Below, piece after piece: positions 47,001-59,137 of a stretch of 64,000 bases of DNA (position 1 is the stretch's first letter; the number at the start of each line of letters is the position of its first letter). The translations under genes were made by a program, and so were the position numbers. The notes beneath the pieces are model-generated. The model was not told the DNA's origin and did no database searches. It saw only the letters and a list, made by a program, of their open reading frames with translations. The stretch comes from Pyrus communis (taxonomy: Eukaryota; Streptophyta; Magnoliopsida; Rosales; Rosaceae): the NCBI RefSeq assembly GCF_963583255.1, contig NC_084810.1, forward strand, positions 10,127,853 through 10,191,852, written 5' to 3'.

Positions 47001-48272
47001 TAACAAAATAAAGACAATATTTTCTTTATCTTCTATATAAGCTTCGAAACTTGAGACAAATGATTGATTACTCCAATGCAATGTCTCTCAAGCACCCATC
47101 TGGAGGATGTGCTATATCGTAAATGGCAAAGTAATCATCTTTCAAATATGTAATGTCACAGAAATTATTCCAGGAATATCGGTCTACAAATTTAATGTGA
47201 CTTTCATGTAGGTTTAAGAGTTTAAGCAATGAGAGCTATGCCTTGTACAGCTGCATACTTTGACAGTTAAATCCTTACCGCTATTGTAGTTCCATCCCTA
47301 CAGAATGCAGGGAAATGCTTGAGCTGTTTACCACATGCACATGCAACACCTGACCAAACAATGTCCGGATTGCGTCCCTTCAAGGTCTTTGAAAGACGGC
47401 CCTGATAAACAGGTTGCAGAGTCAATATTGCAGGCAAAATTTGAAAGTATCACAAGAACAGAATCAATACTCATATAGGAAAACAACAAAAAGATACCAA
47501 GTTATTGGGTACCTGGGGACCATTAACTCCTTTCATTGGATATTCGGGACTCCCTGACGCTTGTGACGAATCATGTTGGGGTGATTCTGTCAACCAAAAA
47601 AAAATAAAAAACAAAAAATAAATAAAAAATAAAAAAAATTTGTATTACAATCATAATTTTCCAGTTATACAAATCCCTCGTTTCTAGCAAATACATCAAA
47701 AAGAATAAGCTTATTAGGTATTAAGATTGAATTTCTTAATAACAACCTCTATACAGAAATTCATAGTGGTAAAACCTATCTAATATTTTTCTATCCGGCA
47801 CTTAAACTAGTGATTCATGCTGGATTGCAAGAGGGAAATCAAAATCCTTGTGTCACAAAAGCTGTTATGGTTCTTACATGTCCAAAGCAATTAAAGCATT
47901 CTCTTGACAATGGCATACATACCATACACTTTATGGACAATAAAACAAACTAGAAATTACAAAGTGGGAACACATACCGGACAGATCTCCACGAATATGC
48001 TGCTTTGACAGCATAGATGTAAGCCAATCCACGACTTCCCTTCTTGACCTCCATTTAAAGTTGGCACTATTGGAGCTCTCGATTCCGTGCATTTGCAAAA
48101 ACTCCTCAGAAACAACATAGAACATGTGCCTAACACTCCTCTCAGTACCCACAACTGCAAGAATGGATTCTCCAGAAGAATCCTTCAAGAAATAGTGAAC
48201 CACACGGTTGCCCCTCTCCTGCGAAACAAAGTGCTCTTTCCACTCCACGAAAAAGTGACCGTTTCCAGGCAT
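44044..48272 (-). CDS. BAH and Agenet domain protein, chromatin-reader type
   Basis: Six exons on the minus strand: 48272-47978, 47586-47513, 47401-47279, 46652-45838, 45125-44912, 44814-44044. They total 2292 bp and encode 763 aa. The first exon holds a conserved-looking block (FVEWKEHFVSQERGNRVVHY). A BAH domain follows at about 165-300 (HYVAYVEDMYEDKRGQKKVK, VRWFHRN). A tandem Agenet (Tudor-like) region lies at about 375-510, with the signature AWWSDGWWEGIIAGVG. The last about 240 residues are acidic and repetitive. By analogy with plant BAH-Agenet proteins, a nuclear reader of histone marks is inferred. An in-frame ATG at 48287 would add five residues. GA-rich DNA at 49050-49180 is probably its leader. 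Confidence 0.88.
44109..44480 (-). repeat. 63-residue tandem duplication in the acidic tail
   Basis: Two adjacent units encode DSCGDVQD...NDVDD.KDD and end GKNNGHDEGQEGMEV. Matching DNA (CCTCCATGCCTTCTTGGCCC) starts at 44121 and at 44310, a 189-bp period. The copies share long identical stretches at the GKNNGHDEGQEGMEV end and diverge in the middle. Confidence 0.88.
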
Positions 48273-48287
48273 TTTGACCGAGCGCAC

Positions 48288-49473
48288 AAAGACGGCTTAA
48301 CGAAACACCAGAAACCTACTTCAAGTTCTAATTACATAGCAGAAGATGCCCCAAATGTAAGATAGCAAAAGGGGTCAAACCCTCAACCACTTAGCTGCCT
48401 AAAAAGTAACAATGGAGTATTTTTCAGGCCAAAGGCTACAATCTTGCAATTATTTATTACCTTGATCCTAGGAATAAATATAATATAGATCTTGCCCAAG
48501 CTGGAACTACTCTACAAACAAGAAAGACTGATATATTACAAAAATGACTAGAATATAAAACATCTTAGGGTTTGCAAACCTAACCAGATCAAAAGCCCTA
48601 ACTTTACAGCTGAAGATTCCCCCAAATAAGTAGCAAAAGGATCAAACAACAAACCCAATTTGTTCAATAATCTTCAGAAACTGGAACCCAGCACACCCAG
48701 CAGAATCAGAAGGTATATTCTATTCAAACAAGGCAGAATTTGATCACTAAGTAACTATACCATGAAGTTTTCTGCTCAGACTTTGAAGAAGATCAACAAT
48801 CAAGAACTGGGTACATGAGAAAACCTGTCCTTTTGATCCTCCAATGGCAGATCAGAACACCCTTTACTCAATACAACTGGGTATCAGCTTGGAAGCCCAA
48901 AGGGGCACAAAGACATTGCCTTGACTGCTTTTTCCAAGAGAATTGGAGCAAATTTGAAATGGGCATCTGTAATTTGGACCAAAACAGAAACTTCAGCTGA
49001 GAAAACAGGATTTGATTGAACAAAAACTAGAAGTTGTCGGGGTTGGAGGGTTTTAGGGGCAAGGTGAGGAGAGAGAGCTCGGTGATTGCCTTGGTGGGTA
49101 CAAGGCAGAGTAGAGGAAGAGAGGGAGGAGAGGAGAAGCAGATGAAGAGAGAGAGGGAGAGAGGAGGAGGTTTGTGGAAGAGGCCATGGACATGGAAAGT
49201 GGGGTAGTTGCAGAGCCTTGGAAATGTGTGTATGCTGCAGCTACGGAAGAGGAGACTTGGTTGAACAAGAAAAAAGGTAGACTATTTTGTTGAATTAAAG
49301 AGAAAAATTAAATAAAATAATTTTTGGGGAAATGGTTGAAGGTAGGAGGAGAAGCTGGCTGGGTTGGATTATTTACTACGACAAAACAACTGTTGCGTTG
49401 CAGCTTAAAACACCATTGGGGCCGAGCAATTCATTGGCAGGCCTACTTTAGTGGAGACGCATTTTGTTGGTAG
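48288..49473. other. Leader and promoter region of the BAH/Agenet gene
   Basis: Upstream of the minus-strand start at 48272. A (GA)-rich tract of about 130 bp lies at 49050-49180, typical of plant 5' leaders or GAGA-type promoters. No separate gene is supported; the frame at 49053-49268 is a by-product of this tract. Confidence 0.4.
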
Positions 49474-49620
49474 AGATAATACTGGGGATGAGCACTACAG
49501 TACAACGATTTTTCTCCTCACTTGTGAATCAGAGGTTTTAAGTTCGATTATCGTCAAATACGAAGTTAAATTATATTATTATAGCTAACTCAGTATAAGG
49601 CTTGGTACACCTACAACCCC
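49474..49620 (+). mobile_element. Decayed tRNA-derived SINE, possible
   Basis: CACTACAGTACAACGATTTT, CTCCTCACTTGTGAATCAGA and AAGTTCGATTATCGTC line up, with many changes, with the head and B-box of the SINE at 5430-5615, here on the plus strand. Confidence 0.4.
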
Positions 49621-51842
49621 ATAACATGGTTTGTTAAAAAATAAAAAATAAAAAGAGTGGGGATAGAATTCAACGATTCAATTGCAATAGTTATAATTAG
49701 TTATTTGAACAATTAAATATATGGTCAAAAAAAAAATTTGTTCATGTTGTGATGCAATATTTTCATTGTAACTCTCGTGGTGAAAAGTTGTTAATTAAAC
49801 TCTCATAGTGAGTCCCGTTAGCAATTGAGGTTCAAACCTAAACTTTCGTTAATCTACTGTTAAACAAACTCACATGACTATCATGTGGACGGATTAAGTT
49901 TGTCATTTCAATCCAAATTAAGGCTGCCATGGACATCTAGTATGACTTAGGGTTTAATTGAAATGGATTTCACGGAAAAAGAAGCTTGAATGACGTCGAA
50001 CTGTGAAGCTAAACCTAGAAATCCACGTCAATGACTTGAAGAAGAGGTGAAGGTGAAATTGCGCCTAATTTCTTGAATATAGTTTCGATTGAAAATCAAG
50101 AGGCTTTTGATAAACCATTATTCATTGAATTGCCTACCGCGTTTTTTTATCAGGAATTGAACTCATGTGCAAACTAAATCTAATCAAGAGCAGGAAGATA
50201 AATTGGCTTTTTTTTGTCACAAGATGACATATAATCCCAAAATAGGATAGAATTGGAATACTGAGAAGGTTATTTTTAATATCGAGTGTATTCAAAATTA
50301 TGTGGTTTCCTAATAAAAATATAAAATATAAAAATATATAAAAAATTATCAAAACATTTTATTGTGTAACTTTAAAACTAAGCAATCTTTTGGTAAAATA
50401 AAACAATTTTTTTTTTGTCAAGCAATATATTGACGGGGCTTGAACCCATACTGTGGTGCAAGAGCAATACTTTTTTTTACCACTTTGGTAGAGAGCTACT
50501 TGCTAAAATAAAACAATTTTAAGCAAAGTTATAGTGTTAATTAAATTAACCACTAAAACTGAGTCTATCTCAACACGGAGACTTAAAATAATCTTGTCTA
50601 CGACAAACTATATTTTTCTATTTTGTTTTCATCAATTTGATCCATGTTTGGTTTTGTTGCATTATTATTTTCAAATTGTGGTAATCTCTCGTTTGACAAA
50701 AAAGATAAAATAAATTTGTTTCTAAGAAAAATATTGTTGCGGAATCAAAAGACCATGTAGGTTCATTTTAATTTTGCAAGTGGAATATTTTCTTGGTAAA
50801 TAGTCTTCTTTTTCAACTCACTAAACAACATGTTCAAACAATTTATCTTCCTCTCAGTAAAGCTTAAAGTAATAATATTATTTGTGATTAAAAAAAAAAA
50901 CCGTTCAACTTGATTCGATTTGACGAGTTTAAACAGTTGAGTAGGTTTGAGTCGTTTGACGTTCTTCTACCCATTGTGGATGAGTAGTTGAGTATTTTTA
51001 ATTTGGCAACATGGGTCTACAATATTACATAATTTACCAAAGTTTTAAACATTAGAGGACATGTGATGTGACATGTGGTCCACTTGCTACCCAACATTAA
51101 TTAGTACATGCATTTGAAATTTGGTAAAAATGTAGGTAATAAGCTTTAAATTAGTCAACGGTCTTGATTGCGCTTTACGACCGCCGTATCATTAGATAAC
51201 AAGATTACTCCACCACCACCGCCCAAGAAGGCGGGGGAGGGAATTCTCTTTTCAATTCGATCGAAAGGCCAAAAATATAAAGAAATATGTAACAATTTAA
51301 ATGGCAACACCAAATCGCTTCATAACTTCAAAGACTACACAATAAAAGCCAATGACTAATGAGGTACCACTAAATGAAGGGTTGGTTTGACAAAAATACT
51401 TTTACAAAGATAGTCGCATGGTCATTCACATGACAATTTAACGGGAATCGTATATACAATCTCTTCCTACCGTGGACATGGTATCATATCGAATGTGCCA
51501 CGAAAACTGAAAAGCATAGCTGTTTGCAAGCTACTGGCAGACATATTATATCATTGTTATCATACAAAGAACTAATCTATCACTACTTTTTACCTTTAAT
51601 CCACATTTTTTCAGCACGTGAATTCACCTTCTTCACAATATGTAGTCAGTTCAGAAGTTATTCTGCACATAAACCAAAATCCACAACAACGATGCAAATA
51701 GTCTTACCAAATAAGAAAATATTCAATACTTAACAATTTACCGACTTAAATGGCAACACCAAAAGGCAAAGTTATCAAAAATTTGAATTCAAAAACTACA
51801 CATTGAAGGCCGATGATTTATAATTTCACACTGCACTGCCAC
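49621..51842. other. AT-rich intergenic region
   Basis: No gene is supported. Near 50400-50510 the minus strand has GGTTCAAGCCCCGTC preceded by GTAGCTCTCTACCAAAGTGG, a tRNA-like pair that suggests another SINE relic. Two diverged copies of a segment containing AAATGGCAACACCAAA lie at about 51289-51358 and 51731-51822. Confidence 0.4.
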
Positions 51843-53728
51843 TCAAGTGCCCAGATTTGGTGCGTGGCTTGCTATTGGTGCGCCGTGTGAATATCTCCAC
51901 TGATCACATGCTGAGCATTTCTCTAACTTCACACAGTTTTCCAAAGTGCAGAATCTACAGGACCAGAATTTATAATTTGAACCAACATCCTTTGGTTTCA
52001 TTGCGTTACAAACCTCGCATATTGGAGCTAACGGCTGCATTGTTCCACCCATCATTCACACATGCAGAACAAGTACATTTCAAGTTTGTAAGATTAAGTG
52101 TATAGATGAAATTCGCAACATTAGAAACAATCAGTAATATCATTCTTTTGAGAAACTCAAAAGGATATAATTTGATTAAATGAGACTGAAATTAAGATAA
52201 TTGGAGATGCGCTATGAATTAGAAATAGAAACACTTACGGGATTCAGTAAAGTGCACGTTCCACACTGCCAAAGAGCAGTTGCTTCTGGGTTATGTGTTC
52301 CTTCATTCTTAGACATGGAGCCAGAAGATGAAACGCCCAACATATCCTCTACACTAGATCTAGAATTATGATTGGAATGAAATATTGAACTGTTTCCTGA
52401 TTCTCGACTTCTCTTTTGCGGTGTGATGTCACAATCGATCATGGACGCAGATATTGAGTCATCCCTCGATAAATCTACAAATTGGTAACCTAAATTGGAT
52501 CTGGAAGATTGCAAATGACTATTGGTATTTAGTTCACGACTTCTTTTGCCCAATAGTTTATCTGAGGAATGTGCTTTCACACCACTGTGAGTCCCCAATA
52601 ATTTATCTGAGGAATGTGCTTTTGCACCACTGTGGGACATTGAACTTCCTGCATTTGGCCTTATATTTTCATAGTTCTCTGATTTATCTGATTTATCAGG
52701 GCTGCATTCTCCATCCTTTGAAGCCTCAAAAGACACCGATCCACACCAGATATCGTCCTGCCATCTCCTCTCTGCAGCCATTGCAGCAGCTTGCACCGGA
52801 CTAAGTGCTGACATAATACTGTTATCACCACCAAGACGCTTAGGTCCAGATGACATCAGGGATCCCAAAAGGACTCTCTTTTCTGCAGCAGCAAGTGCAG
52901 TTTTCCGGAGAGAAGAAAGAGGAGGCGGACGTGAAAAACCCAAACGTTTCCCTGGAAGATCAAACCCCTCTCCACTGCCAGTTATTCCCTTAGCCATCAG
53001 CTCCTCACATTCCTGTACAGACACAAAGATTCAAAAAAGGCAACATGTCGATATAAATGCTAAAACTAACGAAAGGCCAACATAGAACACCTTTCGAAGT
53101 TCATCCCATAGCTTGTAGAACTTGGCATCGTGAGGGCCATGAACATTGTGACAAAGCTCGTGAAGCATTGTGTCAAGAACTTGATCAAAGGGATAAAAAT
53201 CCGTATCCTTGTTCGGCCTACGCAGCCTCAGCTTCACGTGCACGCCGCGGTTCACGTTCAACCCCAGAAGACGAGGGTTGTTCGGGCTGTAACATCATCA
53301 AATAATTTACATCACTTGATGCCCACAAAAAGAATCAACATTTTGGACATAAAAAAAAAATAAAAACTTCATTTGTGAAAATTTCAAAACGTCACTCCAA
53401 GTCCATATCATCGCTGTAAATTCAAAATGCAGCAAACATACACCCAATAAACAAATCAAAACACTTTCTCGGAATCCAAACATTGTACTGCCTAGTTTGC
53501 AACCATTTTCTCAGCAACCAAACAGAAAATAACGACTAAGGAAAGAACAATAAGAAGGCGTGCAAAGTACCAGAATTCAGAGAGGATCTTGACGCGCCAT
53601 CTGTGATTGCGCATAATGGGCTGGACCTGTAGGGCAATTTTCTCGAGAATCTTCCTGGCTTCATCTTCCCGATCCTTTCTTTTCAGAGTTTTGATTTCCC
53701 ACACCTTGTTCAGGTCCCCCAGATTCAT
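51843..53728 (-). CDS. WSS1A: WSS1-type DNA-dependent metalloprotease
   Basis: Four exons on the minus strand: 53728-53571, 53286-53091, 53012-52239, 52034-51843. They total 1320 bp and encode 439 aa. The N-terminal WLM protease domain carries the zinc motif HELCHNVHGPH (H95, E96, H99, H105). The middle is Ser-rich and low-complexity. The C-terminus has two RanBP2-type zinc fingers, WQCGTCTLLNP...CEVC (split by the last intron) and WSCRFCTLENCVKLEKCSAC. The family (yeast Wss1, animal SPRTN relatives) degrades proteins crosslinked to DNA, with Cdc48/p97. A nuclear DNA-repair role is inferred from the family. The ATG at 53728 is chosen because the following MNLGDLNKVWEIKTLKRKD fits the domain start. 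Confidence 0.93.
52545..52640 (-). repeat. 15-residue tandem duplication in WSS1
   Basis: SHSGAKAHSSDKLLG is followed at once by THSGVKAHSSDKLLG. At DNA level the word TTTATCTGAGGAATGTGCTT occurs in both units, about 45 bp apart. It lies in the linker between the protease and the zinc fingers. Confidence 0.88.
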
Positions 53729-54724
53729 CTTTCTGAGATCAATTGAACATTTGAAAAAACCCCTTTCTGAATTTGAACCCTACTAATTAATCCCTAATTT
53801 CGATTTTGGTTTGGGGTTGGAAATTTGAAGAAATTGGGAATTTTGCCCGATTTCGAGGAAGTTGGCGCGCTTTCGAATGTATCGCACATTCGCACGCGTG
53901 CTCGTTTTGATACAAGGTTTTCGATGCATACTGATATTTTGAGGTGACATGATCCGGTTTAAAACAATCGGTTTGATTTAATTTCGGTTTGAGTATGAGG
54001 TGTATTTGATTTTATAATGTCTTTAGTGTTGTAAATAGTGTGAATGTTCATTGCAAATGTGAGCAACAAGTACGATTCATACATTTACAACGTAGTAAAA
54101 AAAAGTGGTTTGATAGGTTTGTTACATTAGAAGACACTTTGCTTATGAAACAATTATCTAAGCAAAAGAGAGGAAAGAAGGAAATCGAACGGAAGAAAGA
54201 AAAGATAGAAGAGATGCAGAAGAAAAATATCAATGAGTTACCAAACTTAAAAGAGGAGAGAAAATAATGTAAATTATTTTGTACTCCTATTATTTCAGAT
54301 AATGAAATAAAGTACTAATGCTAGATAGCACTTGCCAAATTTCATAAATATTTTGTTTTATTTATTTTATATTTCACTGCACACATCACGTTGATCTCAA
54401 AACATTTAAGGTTTTTTCTTGAAGGCGACTCATGTGATGTGCTTTGATCACTCCCTTCATACAATTCACGCGTTTTTTTAACTGATACGCATGCCCTTAC
54501 CCTCTCATACTTTTGCATTAAGATGAGTCAATTTAGCTTCAAGCAAGTTGATAATTGGAGATAGCAATCGGACCGAACACTTTTGGTTCTAATAAATTTG
54601 TGAAACGATTGGTTGAAATAAAGCTAAAAAAACGTATAAGAACCCTTTTTTTTTTGTTTAATTTGATAGGTTTCATTTTATGGTGATTGTGAGCATTCGA
54701 TTTAAGAATTAACTGTAGCAACAA

Positions 54725-54900
54725 GAAATGTTGCTCACTTGTAACCAAAAAGTCATGAGTTCGAGTCGTGGAAACATTATATTTGCAACGTAAAGATAAG
54801 ACTCCGTACGATAAATGTTTACCTCTTCCTCCCTCCCCTTCTCATTCAACCCATCAAAACAGAGAACCTTGTTGGCTTAGGATCACCCTTTTAGGCTGTA
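54725..54900 (+). mobile_element. Au-like SINE relic, possible
   Basis: GTCATGAGTTCGAGTCGTGG is a good Pol III B-box context, preceded by ACTTGTAACC. Downstream, GACTCCGTACGATAA and the CCCTCCCCTTC...GAACCTTGT stretch follow the general layout of the plant Au SINE family. The 5' end and target duplication are not clear. Confidence 0.45.
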
Positions 54901-55281
54901 ACAATAGAGGAAATACAATAGTCCTAGATTTGTCAAAAAAAAAATCCTAAATTTGTTAAGAAAAATAAAACTAAAAAACCAAATCAAACCGATTCATTCC
55001 GATTGTCGGTGGTTTAACCAGTCGTATTTGGCAAAAAATCCTGCCCCATAGCTGGTCTAGGCTTAAGCTGAGCCCAATGTAAGTGGGGGTTCTGGTTCCA
55101 CCCAACCTTATACTTTCAGAGCCCTAACCCCAACCAAGGTAAAAATGAAATGACGGTGGCTAGTTTGTTTTTTGGTCAAGTATAGGGTAGCTATGTGATT
55201 GGTCAGTAAAAACACCAACTCTCTCTCTGCTCCAAACACTCTGTCCGTCTCTGTCCCTCTTCTCTCTATCACCTTCTCTGC

Positions 55282-55291
55282 TATATAAAAA
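55282..55291 (+). promoter_or_regulatory. Candidate TATA box of the gene at 55457
   Basis: TATATAAAAA lies about 170 bp upstream of the start codon, just after a CT-rich stretch. It is the only well-placed candidate seen. A second weaker TATATAA occurs near 55325. Confidence 0.4.
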
Positions 55292-55456
55292 TCCCATCTT
55301 TTGGGTTTCTTAATCTCGTGCGTTATATAACCCAGTAATTTTTCATGGAAAATTAAAGCCAGAAAGCGTAAAAACCCGTGTTTGGATTTATTTTGATAGT
55401 TTTGGTTTGAGCGTGTTTGTGGGATCGGATTGGTTTTTGCTTCAGAGGGTATAACA

Positions 55457-58400
55457 ATGGCGGGAATAGCAATAATCCTTGATCTGTTGAGGAAAAACCC
55501 AAGTCCTAGTACAGTCCAAGCGTTACACTCTGCTGGGTATTTCTCAGCCAAAGCCGCCGCTTCTGCCGCTGCTGCGTCTGTCGCCGCCGGTGCTCCATAT
55601 GCTTATAAGGCACTATATGGGTACTCTCTCCATCTCTCTCTGTGTCTCTCCCTAAGTTGCTTTTATAATTATTTGATATGGAGTTTGGAGATGTAGACAT
55701 GGTATAAGTGAGTGGTATCGCTTATCGGTGCATTTATATTTGAGAATCGGAAATTGGTGGGTTGATTATTTTGTTAATTACCCATTAGTATACATGGTAT
55801 TTGTTGTATGGTCAGTATTGGAATTTGATCATACCCTGAAACTCAATTTAGGGTAGGTTTCATATTGATTTGGGATAAACTATAGGATGTGAACAAGTTT
55901 GAGTGCGGATAAAGGTTCACTCAGGCTGTTTTTCCAGTTGAACATTTCAGGGAAGTTCTAAACTTATCAAAGTTATAGGGGTGGCCTTTATGGTTTTGGT
56001 TGATTGTGTTTGATTTGATTAATAACTTTCTGAGGTATAGTACATTGTTGGAATCTTATATGGTTGAAGCTGAAGAAAAATTATATTCGGGATTGTTATT
56101 CCGATGTAGGTAATGCAAAATCTTGATATCAGGACACCAAAACTTTGGCGCCATTGGGTTTTATTTTCAGTTGTTTCGGTCCTTATATTCTTTCTTGAGC
56201 TTGCTGCATACACTTGACATCAAATGGTCGTGTAATATTTCCCTTTTCGTACTTTCCCTTGTCAATCTTATCTCTTTATAACTTTGAGGAATGAAGATAC
56301 CTCATATTCTTTGTTGTCAGCCGGCGTTTGACTATGTACTAACTTTTTAGTGCTATGAAACAGTAATTTTAGGGTACCGGTTGCCTATTGCGATGCTGGG
56401 ACGGCATGGTCTGAAGATTATGTTTCTAATATACGAAGTGCATCTCAACGAATCTTTCAGAGTGACTCTCTGAATTACAGTACCAAGGAATACAAAATTG
56501 AGTTAAAGCCTCTATTCTCAGCTTTTGAATGGAGGACTCTAACTATGACATCCGTGAGGTCATTTTTAATGTTCTTTTTACCTCTTCTGGAGCCTCGTAC
56601 AAACTTGGAAGAGGATGATGATGACTTCCTGTCGGACACTGAAGAAGTGCAACCTGTAGATTATGCTGTTCCTCTTAAAAAATCAGTAGTACAAATTATT
56701 CGTGAGGTGAGTTGTTTTGCCTGAATTCTTGTTTCTATTTTGAATTTAGTTGAATGAAATTCCGATCATACACAATGTCCTCAAATAAGTTCCGTTGGTT
56801 CCGTGGTGTATCTGAACAGTGTTTTTTGGGCTTAAAAACTGTAATGATATTTTTTACACTTTGTTGGTCATAACACCAGACTAGGATATGCCTCAGATAG
56901 TTTGACTCAAAGGTTTTGTCTGTGAAGGACTCATTTGAATGAAGATACCTCATTTGGAAATTATAATATCCTGTGAGGGCTTGATAACATTAATCTTGTG
57001 GGATGCCTTTCTGAAATAATTATACTTATTAATCAGTATGTACTACGCATCATAAGCAGCCACAACAGTTATTAGCAGTTTATGGATCTTTGAAGGTGGA
57101 TTACACGTTAACAGAATTATGTGCTTATTTTCAATATTTTTTTGTACTTGTAAATCAGTATGTGCTGCTTGTCTGCACCATATATAATAAGTAGCCACGA
57201 GAGTTGTTTGAAATTTATGGATCTTTTATGTAGATAAAAATTTACGGAATTATGTGTTTAGATTTTTTTCTCTTGTTGATGTGTGTAGTTCTGCTGGTTT
57301 ATAGATCAGGTGCAAGTGTGTACCACTAATCACATTTATTTTGAGAAACAATTTGATCACGAAATAAGATAGCTCTGAAAATGTGATGGAGATGTCCGTT
57401 AGTTGTCAAATCAACACCCAGTTGATTTGCTTCTTCGCATTTACATATTCGTTTCTTTTACCTTCTGTATTTACTTTTTAGCACAGGATAATTTCTGCCG
57501 TTTACTAAATCAAAACATCGTGAACACTGGTCCTCTAATTGAACTTTACTGAAACCAAATAGTTAAGTGTGATTAAATTGTCACATTGACACATAGTTGC
57601 TCTCTCTCCCTCCCACCCCGCACAACACACAAGACAGCTTTCACCTGAAGCAGTTGTAGGGTTTTTTTTTCTTTTTTTTCTCAACTGTAATTACTTAAAT
57701 AAACAGCATAGAAAGTTTTGCACTTCTCAGGATTGAAACTTATTCTTGTACGCAACAAAGCTTTGCATCTTCCAGTTGAGTTACTTTTTGCATCCATTGC
57801 AGACTACTGTTGTAACCACGAGACGGATTCTGGAACGAATTTGTGTCCATTATGTTTCAGAGAGAATGGCATGGAAACTTCTCAAAGGTACTTTCTTTCC
57901 ATAAAATTTAAATCTAGTTCTGTTTGAGAAGAATAAGTTCAAAAAACAAGTGTTACATATGATAAATTTAGTTAGCTATGTGTTTTGATTCTTCAAAATA
58001 TGCGAGTGACTGACATACAAAATTTACAGATGTTCCTAAGTCCGCCACGAGGAAAGCTGGAAGAAGATTGCCTACTTTAGTTTTCTTCTTCAGTGTTAGC
58101 AAAACAACTTTTAGAGGTAACATTCCAATTCATGTATTCTATTGAAATTGAAAGAAAAAATTGTGTGGTCTCGTTGTTGTTGGTTGGTTGAGCTTTCAGT
58201 CTCACCGTGCCTTTCATGTTTATTGTTTACTCAGGACACTTTCTAGGTGTGGCAGCGTCGTGGCTCGTCCAAGTGGGCATTGAAATCTACCGATATTTTT
58301 CTCATACGATAAAGTCTAGGGAAGAGGTTGATGACATTGATACGGCAGAACAAGTCAAGATTCTGGGGAAGAAGGTTACAGTTACTACTCTCCGGTGTGG

Positions 58401-58639
58401 TGCATCACTAGTTTTTGCTTCCATTGGGGCAGGTATTGGTGCCTTGCTCATCCGCCCTTCATCTGGCCAGTGGATTGGTAAGTGATTTTCTAATTTGTCT
58501 ATATCTATTGGTAACTGAATTGTCTATACATGTATATAATTTTTCTTTCTTTTTTTTCGCAGGCTGTCTTTTGGGGGATTTGGCAGGGCCTTTGATTGTA
58601 ACAGCTTGCCTTGGGAGAGTTTACCACGCAGAACTTTGA
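55457..58639 (+). CDS. Unrecognised membrane protein, 329 aa
   Basis: Six exons: 55457-55620, 56373-56706, 57803-57887, 58030-58116, 58235-58477, 58563-58639. They total 990 bp with clean GT-AG borders. I do not recognise the family. The N-terminus (MAGIAIILDLLRKNPSPSTV) is followed by an Ala-rich helix (about 29-50). The middle has an acidic run (LEEDDDDFLSDTEE) after a hydrophobic stretch, SFLMFFLPLL. The C-terminal half is basic (RKAGRRLPTLVFFFSVSKTT) and then has hydrophobic, Gly-rich segments, HFLGVAASWLVQVGIEIYRY and ASLVFASIGAGIGALLIRPS, ending CLLGDLAGPLIVTACLGRVY. The Gly/Ala-rich membrane pattern loosely resembles organelle membrane proteins. No function is assigned. Confidence 0.8.
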
Positions 58640-59137
58640 GCACCGGGGATGACTTGTCTGACGCCTTTGCATTTGTGCAAATTTTAGAGGTTTAGACGAG
58701 ACAATTTTTATTGTGCGATGGTAGAGTTCTTAACAGCTATACCACCTTGAAATCTATTAAAGCGGGCGGTAAAGGAGAAGTTTTTGCAACCGTTGAGTTT
58801 CTCCTTTCTGGAATCATGTCATTCCGTTTGTTTACGGTGAAGTTTGTCAAATGGTGTTTATACTTTGGTGTTAATTATCATGATTTGTGTGATTAGGTGA
58901 ATAATGAACTCTGCATTGATTGCTTGTACTGCATATATATGCCACTTTTTCTCATGAATTTGTGGCCAACTTTTTTAATTACGCTGTTTGGTCCCAAAAT
59001 TTAGTCATTGTCAATATTTAGCATTATTTTTATTTTTACATTTTTACAAGCGATATTGAGGGTAGGATCAATCGGACATTGAGTACATGATGAATGCGGT
59101 TAACTACTTGAACGACAGGCTCCTTGGCACGGTTATA
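58640..59137. other. Convergent 3' regions
   Basis: Holds the 3' untranslated regions of the plus-strand gene ending at 58639 and the minus-strand ZIP gene ending at 59138. No other gene is seen. Confidence 0.5.

Larger units (their letters stand above)
53729..55456. other. Intergenic region between divergent genes
   Basis: The minus-strand WSS1 gene starts at 53728 and the plus-strand gene at 55457. A Lys-rich frame at 54040-54267 has no recognised domain. A SINE-like relic lies at 54725-54900. CT-rich DNA near 55215-55280 and TATATAAAAATC near 55282 look like the core promoter and leader of the downstream gene. Confidence 0.5.

Noticed and set aside
54040..54267. Lys/Glu-rich 75-codon frame
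   Set aside because: It looks vaguely like a coiled-coil tail of a transposon-associated protein, but it is too short and has no neighbouring exons to support it.
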